Below, piece by piece: positions 30,138 through 37,817 of a DNA stretch of 64,000 bases. A model generated the notes under the pieces. The model had not been told where the DNA came from. It saw only the letters and a program-made list of their open reading frames with translations, and did no database searches. This stretch comes from Stenomitos rutilans HA7619-LM2 (lineage in GTDB: Bacteria > Cyanobacteriota > Cyanobacteriia > Leptolyngbyales > Leptolyngbyaceae). The position numbers and the translations under genes were made by a program. How positions within the stretch are numbered: position 1 is the stretch's first letter; each line of letters starts with the position of its first letter. The stretch is taken from positions 124,001 to 188,000 of the forward strand of contig JAHHIE010000002.1 of the NCBI GenBank assembly GCA_019358945.1, read 5' to 3'.

Positions 30138-31547
30138 ATGCAGGAACGACAACCAACCGTAGCCGACTTGTGTGAACGTGCCACTCTCAACCAGGTTGCT
30201 GCTGATTGTATTAACCCCTGGAGCTTTTACGGTCTGACCGCTGGCAGTTTTGGTTTAGCGTTTGTTTCTGGGCTGTGGTGGCTGGCTCCATTAGGTATAG
30301 CTGTAGCTGCTTATGATGCCTGGAACCACACCAAAGCATCGGTACGCAAGGAGCGAGACATCAAGGCAAACCCCGGCGCGTGGATGAAGTATGCCGATGT
30401 GCCGTTGGCAGAATTGAAGCGTAAAGAGCGACTATTGGCGACACCGTTACAAGCTTTGGATGTACAGAATCGTGTTAGATCCTCGCAGGCGATTACTGCA
30501 TTGCCTGCCACTACTTCTAAAGATTCTGAAGCAAAACCACTCAGCCAGTATTTTGAATTGTTTCGTTACCGCCCTCTGTTAATTTGGGGGCCACAAGGTA
30601 GTGGTAAATCAACGATCGCTCGTGCCATTGTGCAGATGAAGCGGGAGCATCACCAAGAGACCCCGATTATTAATCCACATGGTTCACCAGTGGAATGGGG
30701 TGATTCTCAAGTGATTGGACAAGGGCGTAACTATGATCGCATTAACGAATTCCTTGCTCAGTATCTTGGTGATCTTGACAATCGCTATAAAGAATTTGCA
30801 GATTCAGGTTTAACGGAGCAAAAATTTCTAGAGCATCTGGTGGCAACTAGTCGTGTCATGTCTCCCGTCTGCGAAGAGATGTCAGGGTGGGCACACAATC
30901 TTGATAAGGATTTGCTCGGCTCGTTTTCTTTAGCCTGTCTTTCAGAATCTCGCAAAGTGGCAATGTGCCCTGTTTTTATTTCACACGATCGCGCCCTTGA
31001 TTTTCTAGGGTTGAAACGTGGTGCCAACTTACGAGATTCTGGGCTGATTGAATTAGAGCTAATGCCACCCAATCACCATCCTGATACAGGGTTGCTCTGT
31101 TCGTCTGGTTTGGGTGTGCTACGCATTCCGGGCGGTACTTCGTTCAGAGTGCATTTCGACGATTTCCAACAACCAGAACTGAGCTGTGTTGCCTATCCAC
31201 AGGGAGAACTGCAAGCGTCGATCGGCTCTAGATTTGTTGCTGCTGCTCAATCGGTGCGAACAAAAATCCAAGATGCGGTCGGTGCGCGTGACGACAATGA
31301 AGTGATGGTGGCTAAATACGCTGAGATTTTGCCTGAATGCGAAACCTATAGCGATGTCCTGGAACGCATCGGCACCCTCTTGCATCGGCGGGGGCTGATT
31401 AACGAGCGCAAGGTTGGGCACCTGAAAGGCTGGCTGACGCGCAACAACCTGATGCACCCTGGTCAGACGATCGATGTTGAGCCTGAGGCAGAGAACTGCG
31501 ATCCGTTGCCACCACCCAGACCATACAGGAGAAATGGCAATGGCTGA
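30138..31547 (+). CDS. Membrane-anchored P-loop ATPase, 469 aa
   Basis: Residues ~33-61 form a hydrophobic hairpin, the Walker A motif is GPQGSGKST (151-159), and a Walker B-like segment is MSPVCEEMSGW (~241-251). The region after it (SLACLSESRKVAMCPVFISH) looks like the sensor strand of additional-strand ATPases. A C-terminal winged-helix-like part (LERIGTLLHRRGLINERKVG) could bind DNA. Overall architecture recalls membrane-linked DNA-translocating or coupling ATPases, but it is not a typical VirD4, FtsK or terminase. Its location after parMR suggests a role in DNA positioning or transfer. Confidence 0.65.
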   Translation: MQERQPTVADLCERATLNQVAADCINPWSFYGLTAGSFGLAFVSGLWWLAPLGIAVAAYDAWNHTKASVRKERDIKANPGAWMKYADVPLAELKRKERLLATPLQALDVQNRVRSSQAITALPATTSKDSEAKPLSQYFELFRYRPLLIWGPQGSGKSTIARAIVQMKREHHQETPIINPHGSPVEWGDSQVIGQGRNYDRINEFLAQYLGDLDNRYKEFADSGLTEQKFLEHLVATSRVMSPVCEEMSGWAHNLDKDLLGSFSLACLSESRKVAMCPVFISHDRALDFLGLKRGANLRDSGLIELELMPPNHHPDTGLLCSSGLGVLRIPGGTSFRVHFDDFQQPELSCVAYPQGELQASIGSRFVAAAQSVRTKIQDAVGARDDNEVMVAKYAEILPECETYSDVLERIGTLLHRRGLINERKVGHLKGWLTRNNLMHPGQTIDVEPEAENCDPLPPPRPYRRNGNG

Positions 31548-31740
31548 CCCTAGAGACAATGGCAGCATTGTGACAGGTTTTTGGATGGCAATTTTTCTAG
31601 TGATCTGGTCGATCGTTGTCTTTTGGCTAGGCTACAAGGTGAGAGATGACGGTAATATCTGGCGCTTCCCTTTTACACATCAACCTACCCGCCAAGAAAT
31701 GCGCGATCAGCTTTACCCTTCACCTGGAATCCAGCCATGA
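31534..31740 (+). CDS. Single-TM small protein, 68 aa
   Basis: The ATG at 31534 has CAGGAGAA and overlaps the ATPase gene by 14 bp. TM segment at ~15-35 (GFWMAIFLVIWSIVVFWLGY), then a basic/aromatic cytoplasmic tail. Overlaps the next gene by 4 bp. Confidence 0.6.
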   Translation: MAMADPRDNGSIVTGFWMAIFLVIWSIVVFWLGYKVRDDGNIWRFPFTHQPTRQEMRDQLYPSPGIQP

Positions 31741-32171
31741 CCGACTACCGCAGTTACATCACCTCTGACGAATGGCGTGAAAGACATCCAGACTGGCTTA
31801 AGGAAGCTGGTTATAGATGTTCGCTTTTCCCTTGGGTTAAAGTAGGGCGCAAGCATCATTACGCCATGCACCATCTCGATTACCGCAACTTGGGACACGA
31901 GACCTATTGGTGGGATGTTCTGGTTCTATCGCCTGCCGCGCACGACTGGCTGATTCATGGGTTGCTTTCAGGCTGGAAGCGTCCTCACCAGCAGAAGCAC
32001 TATCCCAACCTGCCCCAGCGTCTTGCCCACAATTGGGGGCGTTTGCCCTACTTCCTGAAGATGTTGCTTGTCGCTGCTATCTTTGTGGCGTTGGGCGCAG
32101 CCCTGTCCAGCAACCACATTTTCGGTGGGGGACTTGGTGTCTTGATTTTTATCCTTGTCTTGTGGGTCTAA
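31737..32171 (+). CDS. HNH-like protein with C-terminal TM, 144 aa
   Basis: Residues 41-74 read HYAMHHLDYRNLGHETYWWD then VLVLSPAAHDWLIHG, matching the phage HNH layout H-H-x-x-Y-x-N-L-G-x-E ... D-[VIL]-x-x-L-x-x-x-x-H-x-x-x-x-H. The usual C-x-x-C pairs are incomplete (one Cys at YRCSLF), so metal binding or activity is uncertain. Residues ~104-143 are two hydrophobic segments. A nuclease-like domain fixed to the membrane is unusual; with the ATPase it may process DNA at the envelope. Confidence 0.6.
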   Translation: MTDYRSYITSDEWRERHPDWLKEAGYRCSLFPWVKVGRKHHYAMHHLDYRNLGHETYWWDVLVLSPAAHDWLIHGLLSGWKRPHQQKHYPNLPQRLAHNWGRLPYFLKMLLVAAIFVALGAALSSNHIFGGGLGVLIFILVLWV

Positions 32172-32181
32172 AAGAACAGGT

Positions 32182-32297
32182 TTACACTCTCGGATGCAAC
32201 GTCTCCTCGATCGCAGCCCTGATCCTGGTCAGCAGCGCGATCGCTCCTTCCAATTGCCGCTTAGCTTTGCCTGTCTCGCCTTGCAACTCGCGTGACG
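32182..32297 (-). pseudogene. C-terminal remnant of a coiled-coil gene cut by an IS
   Basis: Leftward open frame ending at 32182 that encodes RELQGETGKAKRQLEGAIAL then LTRIRAAIEETLHPRV. It has no start; the frame runs into the right end of the tnpB element at 32297. It converges on the HNH-like gene. The remainder of the gene was not recognised upstream of the IS. Confidence 0.5.
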
Positions 32298-32313
32298 TAC
32301 TCCCATCGCCGCT

Positions 32314-33534
32314 CTACGAGACGGCGTGGGCTTCTCTGTGACTCCCAGCTATTGCCAGGACATTTCCAGAGCGATTAAGAACGGGATGACCCACCGCCCT
32401 TATCTTCATATTCCTGGCTGCATTGTGGTCACGGTCATAGACTGCCCCACATGAGCAGCTATGCACCCTATCAGCCAGTGTCTTAGGCACTGCTGCACCG
32501 CAGTCTGAACAGTCAATCGTTGACCTGGCTGGATTCTTTGGTAATGTCCCGCCCCCGGCTCTTTCAGCCTTGTAAGCGGCAATCTTCAAGAATTGACTCC
32601 AGCCAGCATCATTGATCGATTTGGCAAATCTTGTCCTTGCCAGTCCTTTGATATTTAAGTCTTCATGGGCAATGTATTGGTATTGCAAGAGAAGCTTGTT
32701 AACCGTCTTGTGGTGAAAATCTCTGCGCTGATTAGCCACTTTCAAATGAGCTTTGGCAACTCGTTTTACTGCTTTTCTGCGGCGATTTGAGCCTTTCTTT
32801 TTCCTGGACAGTTGACGCTGTAACCGCTTCAGTCGCTTCTCTGCTTTGCGGTAATGTTGGGGGATGCCTACTGGTTCCCCGTCACTCGTGACCAGAAAAG
32901 ACTTCAACCCCATATCAATCCCAACGGTATTCTCCCAATTGGGCGCATCGGCAGTCAGTTCTGGCACTGATAAATCTTCAAGGCTGAGGCTCACATACCA
33001 ACCATCGGCTTTATGGGTAATCGTAGCAGTCTTAAGCTTGAACCCATCGGGTAGGGGACGATGCAGAATCAGCTTGACCTTACCGATTTTAGGCAGAGTG
33101 ATGAATTTGCCATCAACGCAGTCTTGCTTGATCTGAGGAAAGGTGAAGCTGCGATATCTGCCTTTACCCTTAAAGCGTGGCTTGCCTGAGCGTTTCCCAC
33201 TGCTATTGCCCTTCAACCACCGCTCAAAGGTCTTCTTGACCCGCTCGACGCAGTTCTGTAGCACTTGTGAATGGATGTCTGCATAGTCGGGGAACAAAGC
33301 TTTACTGTTCACCAGGTCGCGCTTCTGAGAGTAGAAATCGGGTTGATCTTTGAGTTCTGGCAGATGACAGACTTCAATCGAGCAACGGTCAATGTCACAG
33401 CGGTTTTGCTCCCACCAATTGAAACGCTCTGCCAAGCGATAGTTGTATTGCCGTCGCAGCAGTTCCAGCCAGTTGTCAATCGTGGCTTGCTGTTGAGCGG
33501 TTAGGCGTAAGCGGTATTGGTAAGCGATTCTCAT
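32314..33534 (-). CDS. tnpB: TnpB RNA-guided nuclease, 406 aa
   Basis: Motifs: VGIDMGLKSFLVTSDGE (first Asp), HEDLNIKGLARTRFAKS (Glu), zinc ribbon CSDCG ... SCSCG and VYDRDHNAARN (last Asp). Similar throughout to the TnpB at 12014. The catalytic residues are intact. The start is coupled by ATGA overlap to a 46-codon upstream ORF. Confidence 0.93.
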   Translation of the reverse strand: MRIAYQYRLRLTAQQQATIDNWLELLRRQYNYRLAERFNWWEQNRCDIDRCSIEVCHLPELKDQPDFYSQKRDLVNSKALFPDYADIHSQVLQNCVERVKKTFERWLKGNSSGKRSGKPRFKGKGRYRSFTFPQIKQDCVDGKFITLPKIGKVKLILHRPLPDGFKLKTATITHKADGWYVSLSLEDLSVPELTADAPNWENTVGIDMGLKSFLVTSDGEPVGIPQHYRKAEKRLKRLQRQLSRKKKGSNRRRKAVKRVAKAHLKVANQRRDFHHKTVNKLLLQYQYIAHEDLNIKGLARTRFAKSINDAGWSQFLKIAAYKAERAGGGTLPKNPARSTIDCSDCGAAVPKTLADRVHSCSCGAVYDRDHNAARNMKIRAVGHPVLNRSGNVLAIAGSHREAHAVS

Positions 33535-33671
33535 GCGGCTGGTTCAGAGGTGTGCTTGAGTTGTTTGCGCGTGATTACGAACCATTGATTGCGGATACGC
33601 TTAGAGGTGCTGTGGGAGGGGAGATTAAAATCCTTTATCGACTTGATTAGAACACTATTACGCTTCTTCAA
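33531..33671 (-). CDS. Small basic ORF coupled to tnpB, 46 aa
   Basis: TTG start at 33671; TGA overlaps the tnpB ATG. The peptide contains IKSIKDFNLPSHSTSKRIRN then QWFVITRKQLKHTSEPAA and is strongly basic. Size, charge and overlap suggest an IS-borne accessory peptide. The opposite strand of the same DNA is also open (reading toward LFARDYEPLIADTLRGAVGG), which could instead be a 3' gene remnant; I favour the tnpB-linked frame. Confidence 0.4.
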   Translation of the reverse strand: MKKRNSVLIKSIKDFNLPSHSTSKRIRNQWFVITRKQLKHTSEPAA

Positions 33672-34414
33672 TTTGATGCTGGGATATCACGAAAATGAAT
33701 CGTAAAGCTTCCTTGGTCTTGCAAACTAGCCGCGACCTCAACCAAATCAAGATGATTTATTTGAGTTGGCACATCCTCAAAAGTAATGAGTGCAGTTAAG
33801 CCAATACCTCGAGCAAGTTTTTGGCATACATAAGCCTTGTTTTTTTTGTTGCCAAAAGTAACACTTTTGGCAACATACTGCTTTCCTTGGTTAGTTATTG
33901 CACTGCTATTAGTATATTTACCGTAGATACAGAGATCCCTATTTTGTGTTTGGTCAGTTACCAGGAATTCGCACTTCAAAGCTTCATTGTCACTCCTACA
34001 TTCTTGCAGGTGAAAAAGGACATCCTCATTTGACTGAGTAACTAATGGAGAATTAGTAGGAGGTGGGTTAAGTCTAGGTGATATAGAAGGGGAGATTGTA
34101 GGACTAGAAGAAGGATTTGGTGTTGAAGTAGACGAAGAAGGTGAGACTACTGCATTGGGAGGCAAGGATGAAGACGACTGAGGTAGTTGAGTAACTGGTA
34201 TTCCACTTGGACTTCGAGTAGGAGTAGAATTGAGCACTAAACCAAGAATTAGAAGTATTAGTCCAAGTGGAATAGTTAATCGCTTTTGATTTGGTTGTAC
34301 TTCAATCACTCCTCCAAGCTTACTTACAAAGCTTAAAATGAGAAAGAACAAACCTGCTAAAACAAGCAAGGTAGGAATTGGCGTATCTTTAAGTGCATTA
34401 ATGATATCTTTCAT
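33668..34414 (-). CDS. Two-TM surface protein with Ser/Pro linker, 248 aa
   Basis: Start at ATG 34414 (MKDIINALKDTPIPTLLVLA). TM segments at ~12-32 and ~48-65, a Ser/Pro/Thr-rich linker (~70-125) and a C-terminal domain of ~115 residues with several Cys (LQECRSDNEALKCEFLV, RDLCIYGKY, AYVCQKLARG) likely outside the cytoplasm. Lower G+C than its neighbours by eye. No family recognised; it lies between the tnpB element and a solo IS right end, like a cargo gene. Confidence 0.6.
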   Translation of the reverse strand: MKDIINALKDTPIPTLLVLAGLFFLILSFVSKLGGVIEVQPNQKRLTIPLGLILLILGLVLNSTPTRSPSGIPVTQLPQSSSSLPPNAVVSPSSSTSTPNPSSSPTISPSISPRLNPPPTNSPLVTQSNEDVLFHLQECRSDNEALKCEFLVTDQTQNRDLCIYGKYTNSSAITNQGKQYVAKSVTFGNKKNKAYVCQKLARGIGLTALITFEDVPTQINHLDLVEVAASLQDQGSFTIHFRDIPASN

Positions 34415-34477
34415 TAGATTCTTTTGTCGCGTCTTGTTTAACACAGCTCATCTTACTGACCATCGTCTTGCCGTCGT

Positions 34478-34496
34478 GACATACTCCCAGCCGCTA
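34478..34496 (-). other. Solo IS605-type right-end signature
   Basis: Top strand TGACATACTCCCAGCCGCTA; on the bottom strand it reads TAGCGGCTGGGAGTATGTCA, aligned with TAGCGGCGGGAGTTGTCA at the right end of the element at 13290. No transposase gene is attached. Confidence 0.55.
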
Positions 34497-34618
34497 TCAG
34501 TCAAGTGAAAAAGGGCAACAATAGGAGCCGCAAGCGTCACAGCATACTCAAAATTCAACACGGTCAGTTTTTCGCACTCAAAACTCTGAATCATGACTAC
34601 CTTCCCTAGCAAACACCT

Positions 34619-35533
34619 TCATCCACAATCGGACTCCTCTAACTGACCAGGCGCAGCCCTCCCACTCAGCGCCTTCTGCTGCATCCCCCAGACAAAGAGG
34701 TTTGCTGCTGCGTTGTCCTGCGTCAGGATACGCCGCGCTTCTTCGTATTTGGTTTCTGAGATGACGTAGTGCTGTCGCAAGTAGGCAGCTTCCTCTAAGC
34801 CGTCACCTGTGTCGTAATCAATCCCGATCGCCTTCAACCGCTCTTTAGCCTTGCTCACATCCTTCTTTGAACTGGGGTTTAGTCCGGCATCCTTCAGAAG
34901 CGCTGTCATTGTGCGACCGTTAGCTGACTTACCAACGACTTGATCGGTGCCCTGTTCAATGAAGACAAATTCGGTTTTAGCTGGAGCTAGCTGGATCGGT
35001 GCTTCGCCTCGCGCCTCAGCCATGATGCGCCGACCAGCCTCTTCGCCCATCGTGGCTGTTACGGCAAAGAAGGCGGTTTCACGATCGCGCTTCACCTTTT
35101 CCAGGTCTGCCAGTAACCGCAGGTTCTCGTTTTGCAGCCGTAACCGCTCTAATTCTGCTGCTTGAGCAGGGATGACCACTTCAGCTTCGCGTGTTTTCAC
35201 TGCGAAGTAAGACTGTGCAGCAGAGATCTCCGGTTTGCGAGGATCACCATTCATTGCCACCAAGTAGGCACCCAGTCGCGAAATTTTCCAATCTTCCATC
35301 GGTCTACCACCAGAAGGGTTTTTTCCGGTAGCGCGGCTAAAGTGCTCTACGACTAAGTTCCCAGTGTTTTCACAAGCTAGTTTGGCTCGACTGATGACAG
35401 GACTAAAGTGCTTCCACTCGGAATAGCCAAGCAAAGGCATTAACTCACGCCCTGTCCAGTACTCGTTACCCGCTTCGTCAGTCCGGCAGATTGAGTCAAA
35501 GAGATTAGAAGACGCACGAGAAAGGCTAGTCAT
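34619..35533 (-). CDS. BRO-N/DinD-like antirepressor, 304 aa
   Basis: N-terminal BRO-N fold: FDSICRTDEAGNEYWTGREL then MPLLGYSEWKHFSPVISRAK, with NLVVEHFSRATG and ISRLGAYLVAMNGDPRKPEI; this order is that of DinD/BRO-N antirepressors. A coiled coil follows (ELERLRLQNENLRLLADLEK) and a C-terminal domain of about 110 residues with RTMTALLKDAGLNPSSKKDV. Related phage proteins relieve lysogenic repression. The ATG overlaps the GIY-YIG/XRE gene stop (ATGA). Confidence 0.8.
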   Translation of the reverse strand: MTSLSRASSNLFDSICRTDEAGNEYWTGRELMPLLGYSEWKHFSPVISRAKLACENTGNLVVEHFSRATGKNPSGGRPMEDWKISRLGAYLVAMNGDPRKPEISAAQSYFAVKTREAEVVIPAQAAELERLRLQNENLRLLADLEKVKRDRETAFFAVTATMGEEAGRRIMAEARGEAPIQLAPAKTEFVFIEQGTDQVVGKSANGRTMTALLKDAGLNPSSKKDVSKAKERLKAIGIDYDTGDGLEEAAYLRQHYVISETKYEEARRILTQDNAAANLFVWGMQQKALSGRAAPGQLEESDCG

Positions 35534-36180
35534 CACGCATCCTCCTCGTCTGCTTGCAGCAGTGACGCTTGAACGCGATCGGTATCACTCCCCTTTGGTC
35601 GATCGGTGGTAATAGCGCTATTAACAGGATCGGTTAAAAAAATTACTCCTAATGCAGACTCAATTGCGCTGAGTGTCGTCTCAGGGAGGACATCGACTTT
35701 CCCACCTTCAATTCGATACCAGTTAGCGACACTCATTCCAGCCTCAGCCGCAAGCTCGGTTACAGATTTTGGGGAATCTAGACGAGCTTTCTTAATCTGA
35801 ATCTCAAGGTTGGGAATGTCGTAGTCGGTAAAACGCCTAATCTTCACTGCTCCAACTCGCTTAGGACGAGCGCTGGTAACAGTTCTGTTCAGTACAGGGT
35901 TGAACCAAGCAATCAAAGCGCTTTCAATCTCAGACAAGAAAATGGCATCGTCAACAACTAGATGGGCAAGCCTCACTCCGCCCATTGTCAGCAGGTTTTT
36001 ATAGCAATGATGACTAGACCCTATCCACCGCTGCCTAGCATTCTTTGCTTTGCCTATGTACTGAACCACTCCTTGCGCGTCGATCGCAAAGTAAATGCAT
36101 GGCGTGGTGGGTAGTTGCGATCGCTGTTCAAGCGGTAAAGATGGCAAAGCAGAGAAGTCGATCGTCTCAAGGTTCAGCAT
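35533..36180 (-). CDS. GIY-YIG domain fused to XRE HTH, 215 aa
   Basis: Start ATG 36180. Residues 26-98 are GIY-YIG: PCIYFAIDAQGVVQYIGKAK then ARQRW (Tyr41, catalytic-type Arg), SEIESALIAWFNPVLN (Glu84, Asn98); all key residues are present, unlike the copy at 10220. Residues ~122-183 form an XRE HTH (SVTELAAEAGMSVANWYRIE). The N-terminal segment LPSLPLEQRSQLPT is identical to that at 10220, and 41 bp of DNA are identical (36107-36147 against 10253-10293, reverse strand). Confidence 0.85.
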   Translation of the reverse strand: MLNLETIDFSALPSLPLEQRSQLPTTPCIYFAIDAQGVVQYIGKAKNARQRWIGSSHHCYKNLLTMGGVRLAHLVVDDAIFLSEIESALIAWFNPVLNRTVTSARPKRVGAVKIRRFTDYDIPNLEIQIKKARLDSPKSVTELAAEAGMSVANWYRIEGGKVDVLPETTLSAIESALGVIFLTDPVNSAITTDRPKGSDTDRVQASLLQADEEDA

Positions 36181-36397
36181 CTTTCTCAACCTCTATAGAT
36201 TCATAAAGGTCTGAAGGTTGGCAGCCGAAAAGCTTACAAAGCCCATCGACTCGAACAAACATTTTTACGCCATCTCGACTTTTCTCCCAATTCCGAACTG
36301 TTGAAACGTCAATCCCCAACGTTTCTGCAATTTGGCGTTGAGTCAAGCCCTTCTCTTCTCTGAGCTTGGCAATTCTGGACACGTGTATTTCTCCCAT
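36167..36397 (-). CDS. XRE-family regulator, 76 aa
   Basis: Canonical Cro/CI HTH: VSRIAKLREEKGLTQRQIAE then TLGIDVSTVRNWEKSRDGVK. Small single domain with an acidic tail. It is divergent from the 90-aa gene at 36555, with repeated GTGAAC boxes between. Its 3' end overlaps the GIY-YIG gene by 14 bp. Confidence 0.9.
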   Translation of the reverse strand: MGEIHVSRIAKLREEKGLTQRQIAETLGIDVSTVRNWEKSRDGVKMFVRVDGLCKLFGCQPSDLYESIEVEKDAEP

Positions 36398-36437
36398 GCG
36401 TTAGTTCATAGCATTATGTTAGCACGAGTTTCTTCAT

Positions 36438-36468
36438 GTGAACTAGTTGACAGTGTGAACAAGTTAAC
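36438..36468. promoter_or_regulatory. Promoter with direct-repeat operators, rightward
   Basis: GTGAACTAGTTGAC (36438-36451) and GTGAACAAGTTAAC (36455-36468) are 17-bp-spaced direct repeats; a reversed related box GCGTTAGTTCATAGC lies at about 36398. TTGACA at 36447-36452 could be a -35 with a CATCATAG -10 region 17 bp later. The XRE protein at 36397 is the likely ligand. Confidence 0.65.
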
Positions 36469-36554
36469 GCATCATAGAGATAAGGAAAGGCGCTCTATCC
36501 CGCGAAGAAGAAAGCGCCCCTCCCACAAAGTCCCATCACTGGAACCCCTCAATT

Positions 36555-36830
36555 ATGACTCAAGCCGTTCTCAACGCTGACCCCTTCTTGCTCACCAGCA
36601 ACGAGTTAGCCACCCGTTTTGATGTCACCCCACCGCGTCAATTCATCCACCGCGTGACACTGGTGAACCACAAGATCGATCGCTCCATGAAGCTCGATGT
36701 GATTACGCTATCCGAGTCATTCACTGACATCTGCCGGGAGATTTCTTACCTCCGCGACCTCTATAAGCTTGGCGGCTACACCCTCTGTTTAGAGGCTGAC
36801 ATCGAACTTATCAGCGGCGATCCGTTCTAA
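36555..36830 (+). CDS. Hypothetical protein, 91 aa, paralogue of 9440-9712
   Basis: First 25 residues identical to the protein at 9440, then PRQFIHRVTLVNHKIDRSMK with conservative changes and a divergent C-terminus. Function unknown. It leads the transcript from the operator region at 36438. A short hairpin GGCGCT/AGCGCC lies in its leader near 36487-36514. Confidence 0.75.
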   Translation: MTQAVLNADPFLLTSNELATRFDVTPPRQFIHRVTLVNHKIDRSMKLDVITLSESFTDICREISYLRDLYKLGGYTLCLEADIELISGDPF

Positions 36831-36841
36831 TCAATCTCTCT

Positions 36842-36869
36842 GGGCACTCCTCCACTTCAAGGGGTGCCC
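36842..36869. promoter_or_regulatory. Hairpin covering the ribosome site of the next gene
   Basis: GGGCACTCC (36842-36850) pairs with GGGGTGCCC (36861-36869) with a 10-nt loop. The AAGGGG that would serve as Shine-Dalgarno for the ATG at 36876 is inside the stem, so folding would reduce its translation. It is also terminator-like, but without a U-run. Confidence 0.5.
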
Positions 36870-36875
36870 ATTCTC

Positions 36876-37211
36876 ATGCCCTTCATTCTGAGCAACATCA
36901 TGGTTAAGCACGGTACTGACGCAGTTGCGTCCCTCCTTCCCGCTGACATTTATCAACGCTTAAGCACCTTTGAGCTTGAGATTCTCGGTCACATCCTCCA
37001 GCGCCCTGAACCCCAGTTCCAGTTGTGGCAGAAGGTCAAGCACGGCAAACACACCGCGATGGTGACGGGACTGCGCTATCAGTCCCTCAAAGCTCGGTTT
37101 ACGGAAGAGGATGATTTCATCGGCTGGTACTACTATGTCGAGCACGAAGACGGTCAGGTGGATATCTGCTACGAGAACAACCTCACAGCACTGGAGGAGG
37201 AGCAGTCATGA
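36876..37211 (+). CDS. Hypothetical protein, 111 aa, distant paralogue of 8868-9368
   Basis: Start at ATG 36876 (a GTG at 36864 is inside the hairpin). Central PQFQLWQKVKHGKHTAMVTG corresponds to PKFKLFESVYYGKHKGTIVG of the 166-aa protein, and the C-terminus keeps Y-x-Y-x-V-E. Function unknown. Overlaps the next gene by 4 bp. Confidence 0.6.
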   Translation: MPFILSNIMVKHGTDAVASLLPADIYQRLSTFELEILGHILQRPEPQFQLWQKVKHGKHTAMVTGLRYQSLKARFTEEDDFIGWYYYVEHEDGQVDICYENNLTALEEEQS

Positions 37212-37678
37212 ACACGACCACACTAAGTCCAGTTACCCAAACCGAGGGCACCTACTACGGCTTACCCTCCTTCAAGCTTGACGGTGAAGAATACATTGTT
37301 GGCACCCTGGCACAAGCCACTACAGCGGCAGCAGCCTGCATCAGGGAGTGCGCCATCTCCTCTGGTCTGATTGACGCAGAAATGCTCTTAGCCTATTCCT
37401 GTCTGCCACCACAAGCGCTGGCACTCATGCGCCATCTGCAAGGGGGTTGCTACACCATCGCTGAAGAACAGGCGTTAATGCAAGTGCTGGATGTCGAGGC
37501 ACTGACAGAGGCAGCATTGTCCCGCTATGGCATCGCCCGGTTTCTCTGTGCGGGGTATGGCGATACTGCTGTGGGTCGCACGCTTAGCAGCTTTCCGGCT
37601 CATGTGGGAGAGTTCATTCTCCAAGCGTTGGGGCTGACTGCTGAACAGGCGGCAACGGCCAGACTCTATCGGGTTTAG
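37208..37678 (+). CDS. Hypothetical protein, 156 aa
   Basis: Ala-rich, mostly helical: GTYYGLPSFKLDGEEYIVGT then AAAACIRECAISSGLIDAEM, ending ALGLTAEQAATARLYRV. No family recognised. Last gene of the rightward operon from 36438. Confidence 0.6.
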   Translation: MNTTTLSPVTQTEGTYYGLPSFKLDGEEYIVGTLAQATTAAAACIRECAISSGLIDAEMLLAYSCLPPQALALMRHLQGGCYTIAEEQALMQVLDVEALTEAALSRYGIARFLCAGYGDTAVGRTLSSFPAHVGEFILQALGLTAEQAATARLYRV

Positions 37679-37817
37679 ACGGCATGAATTGTGCATTGAA
37701 TTGTTGATGTTTTGGGCACTGCCCAACATGGTTAACCTTAATTGCCGTAAGGCTAATCCCTATACCACCATTATCGCTATGTTTTAGGGTTGGCAGGGCA
37801 AAATAGAAGCACCCTGA

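Larger units (their letters stand above)
32297..33671 (-). mobile_element. tnpB-only IS605-family element
   Basis: Carries tnpB and a small overlapping upstream ORF. The right end has TGACGTACTCCCATCGCCGC (top strand) with a hairpin CGCCG(...)CGGCG at 32308-32325, closely similar in sequence to the solo right end at 15611. No tnpA is present. The left end could not be fixed and lies somewhere between 33535 and 33700. Confidence 0.65.
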
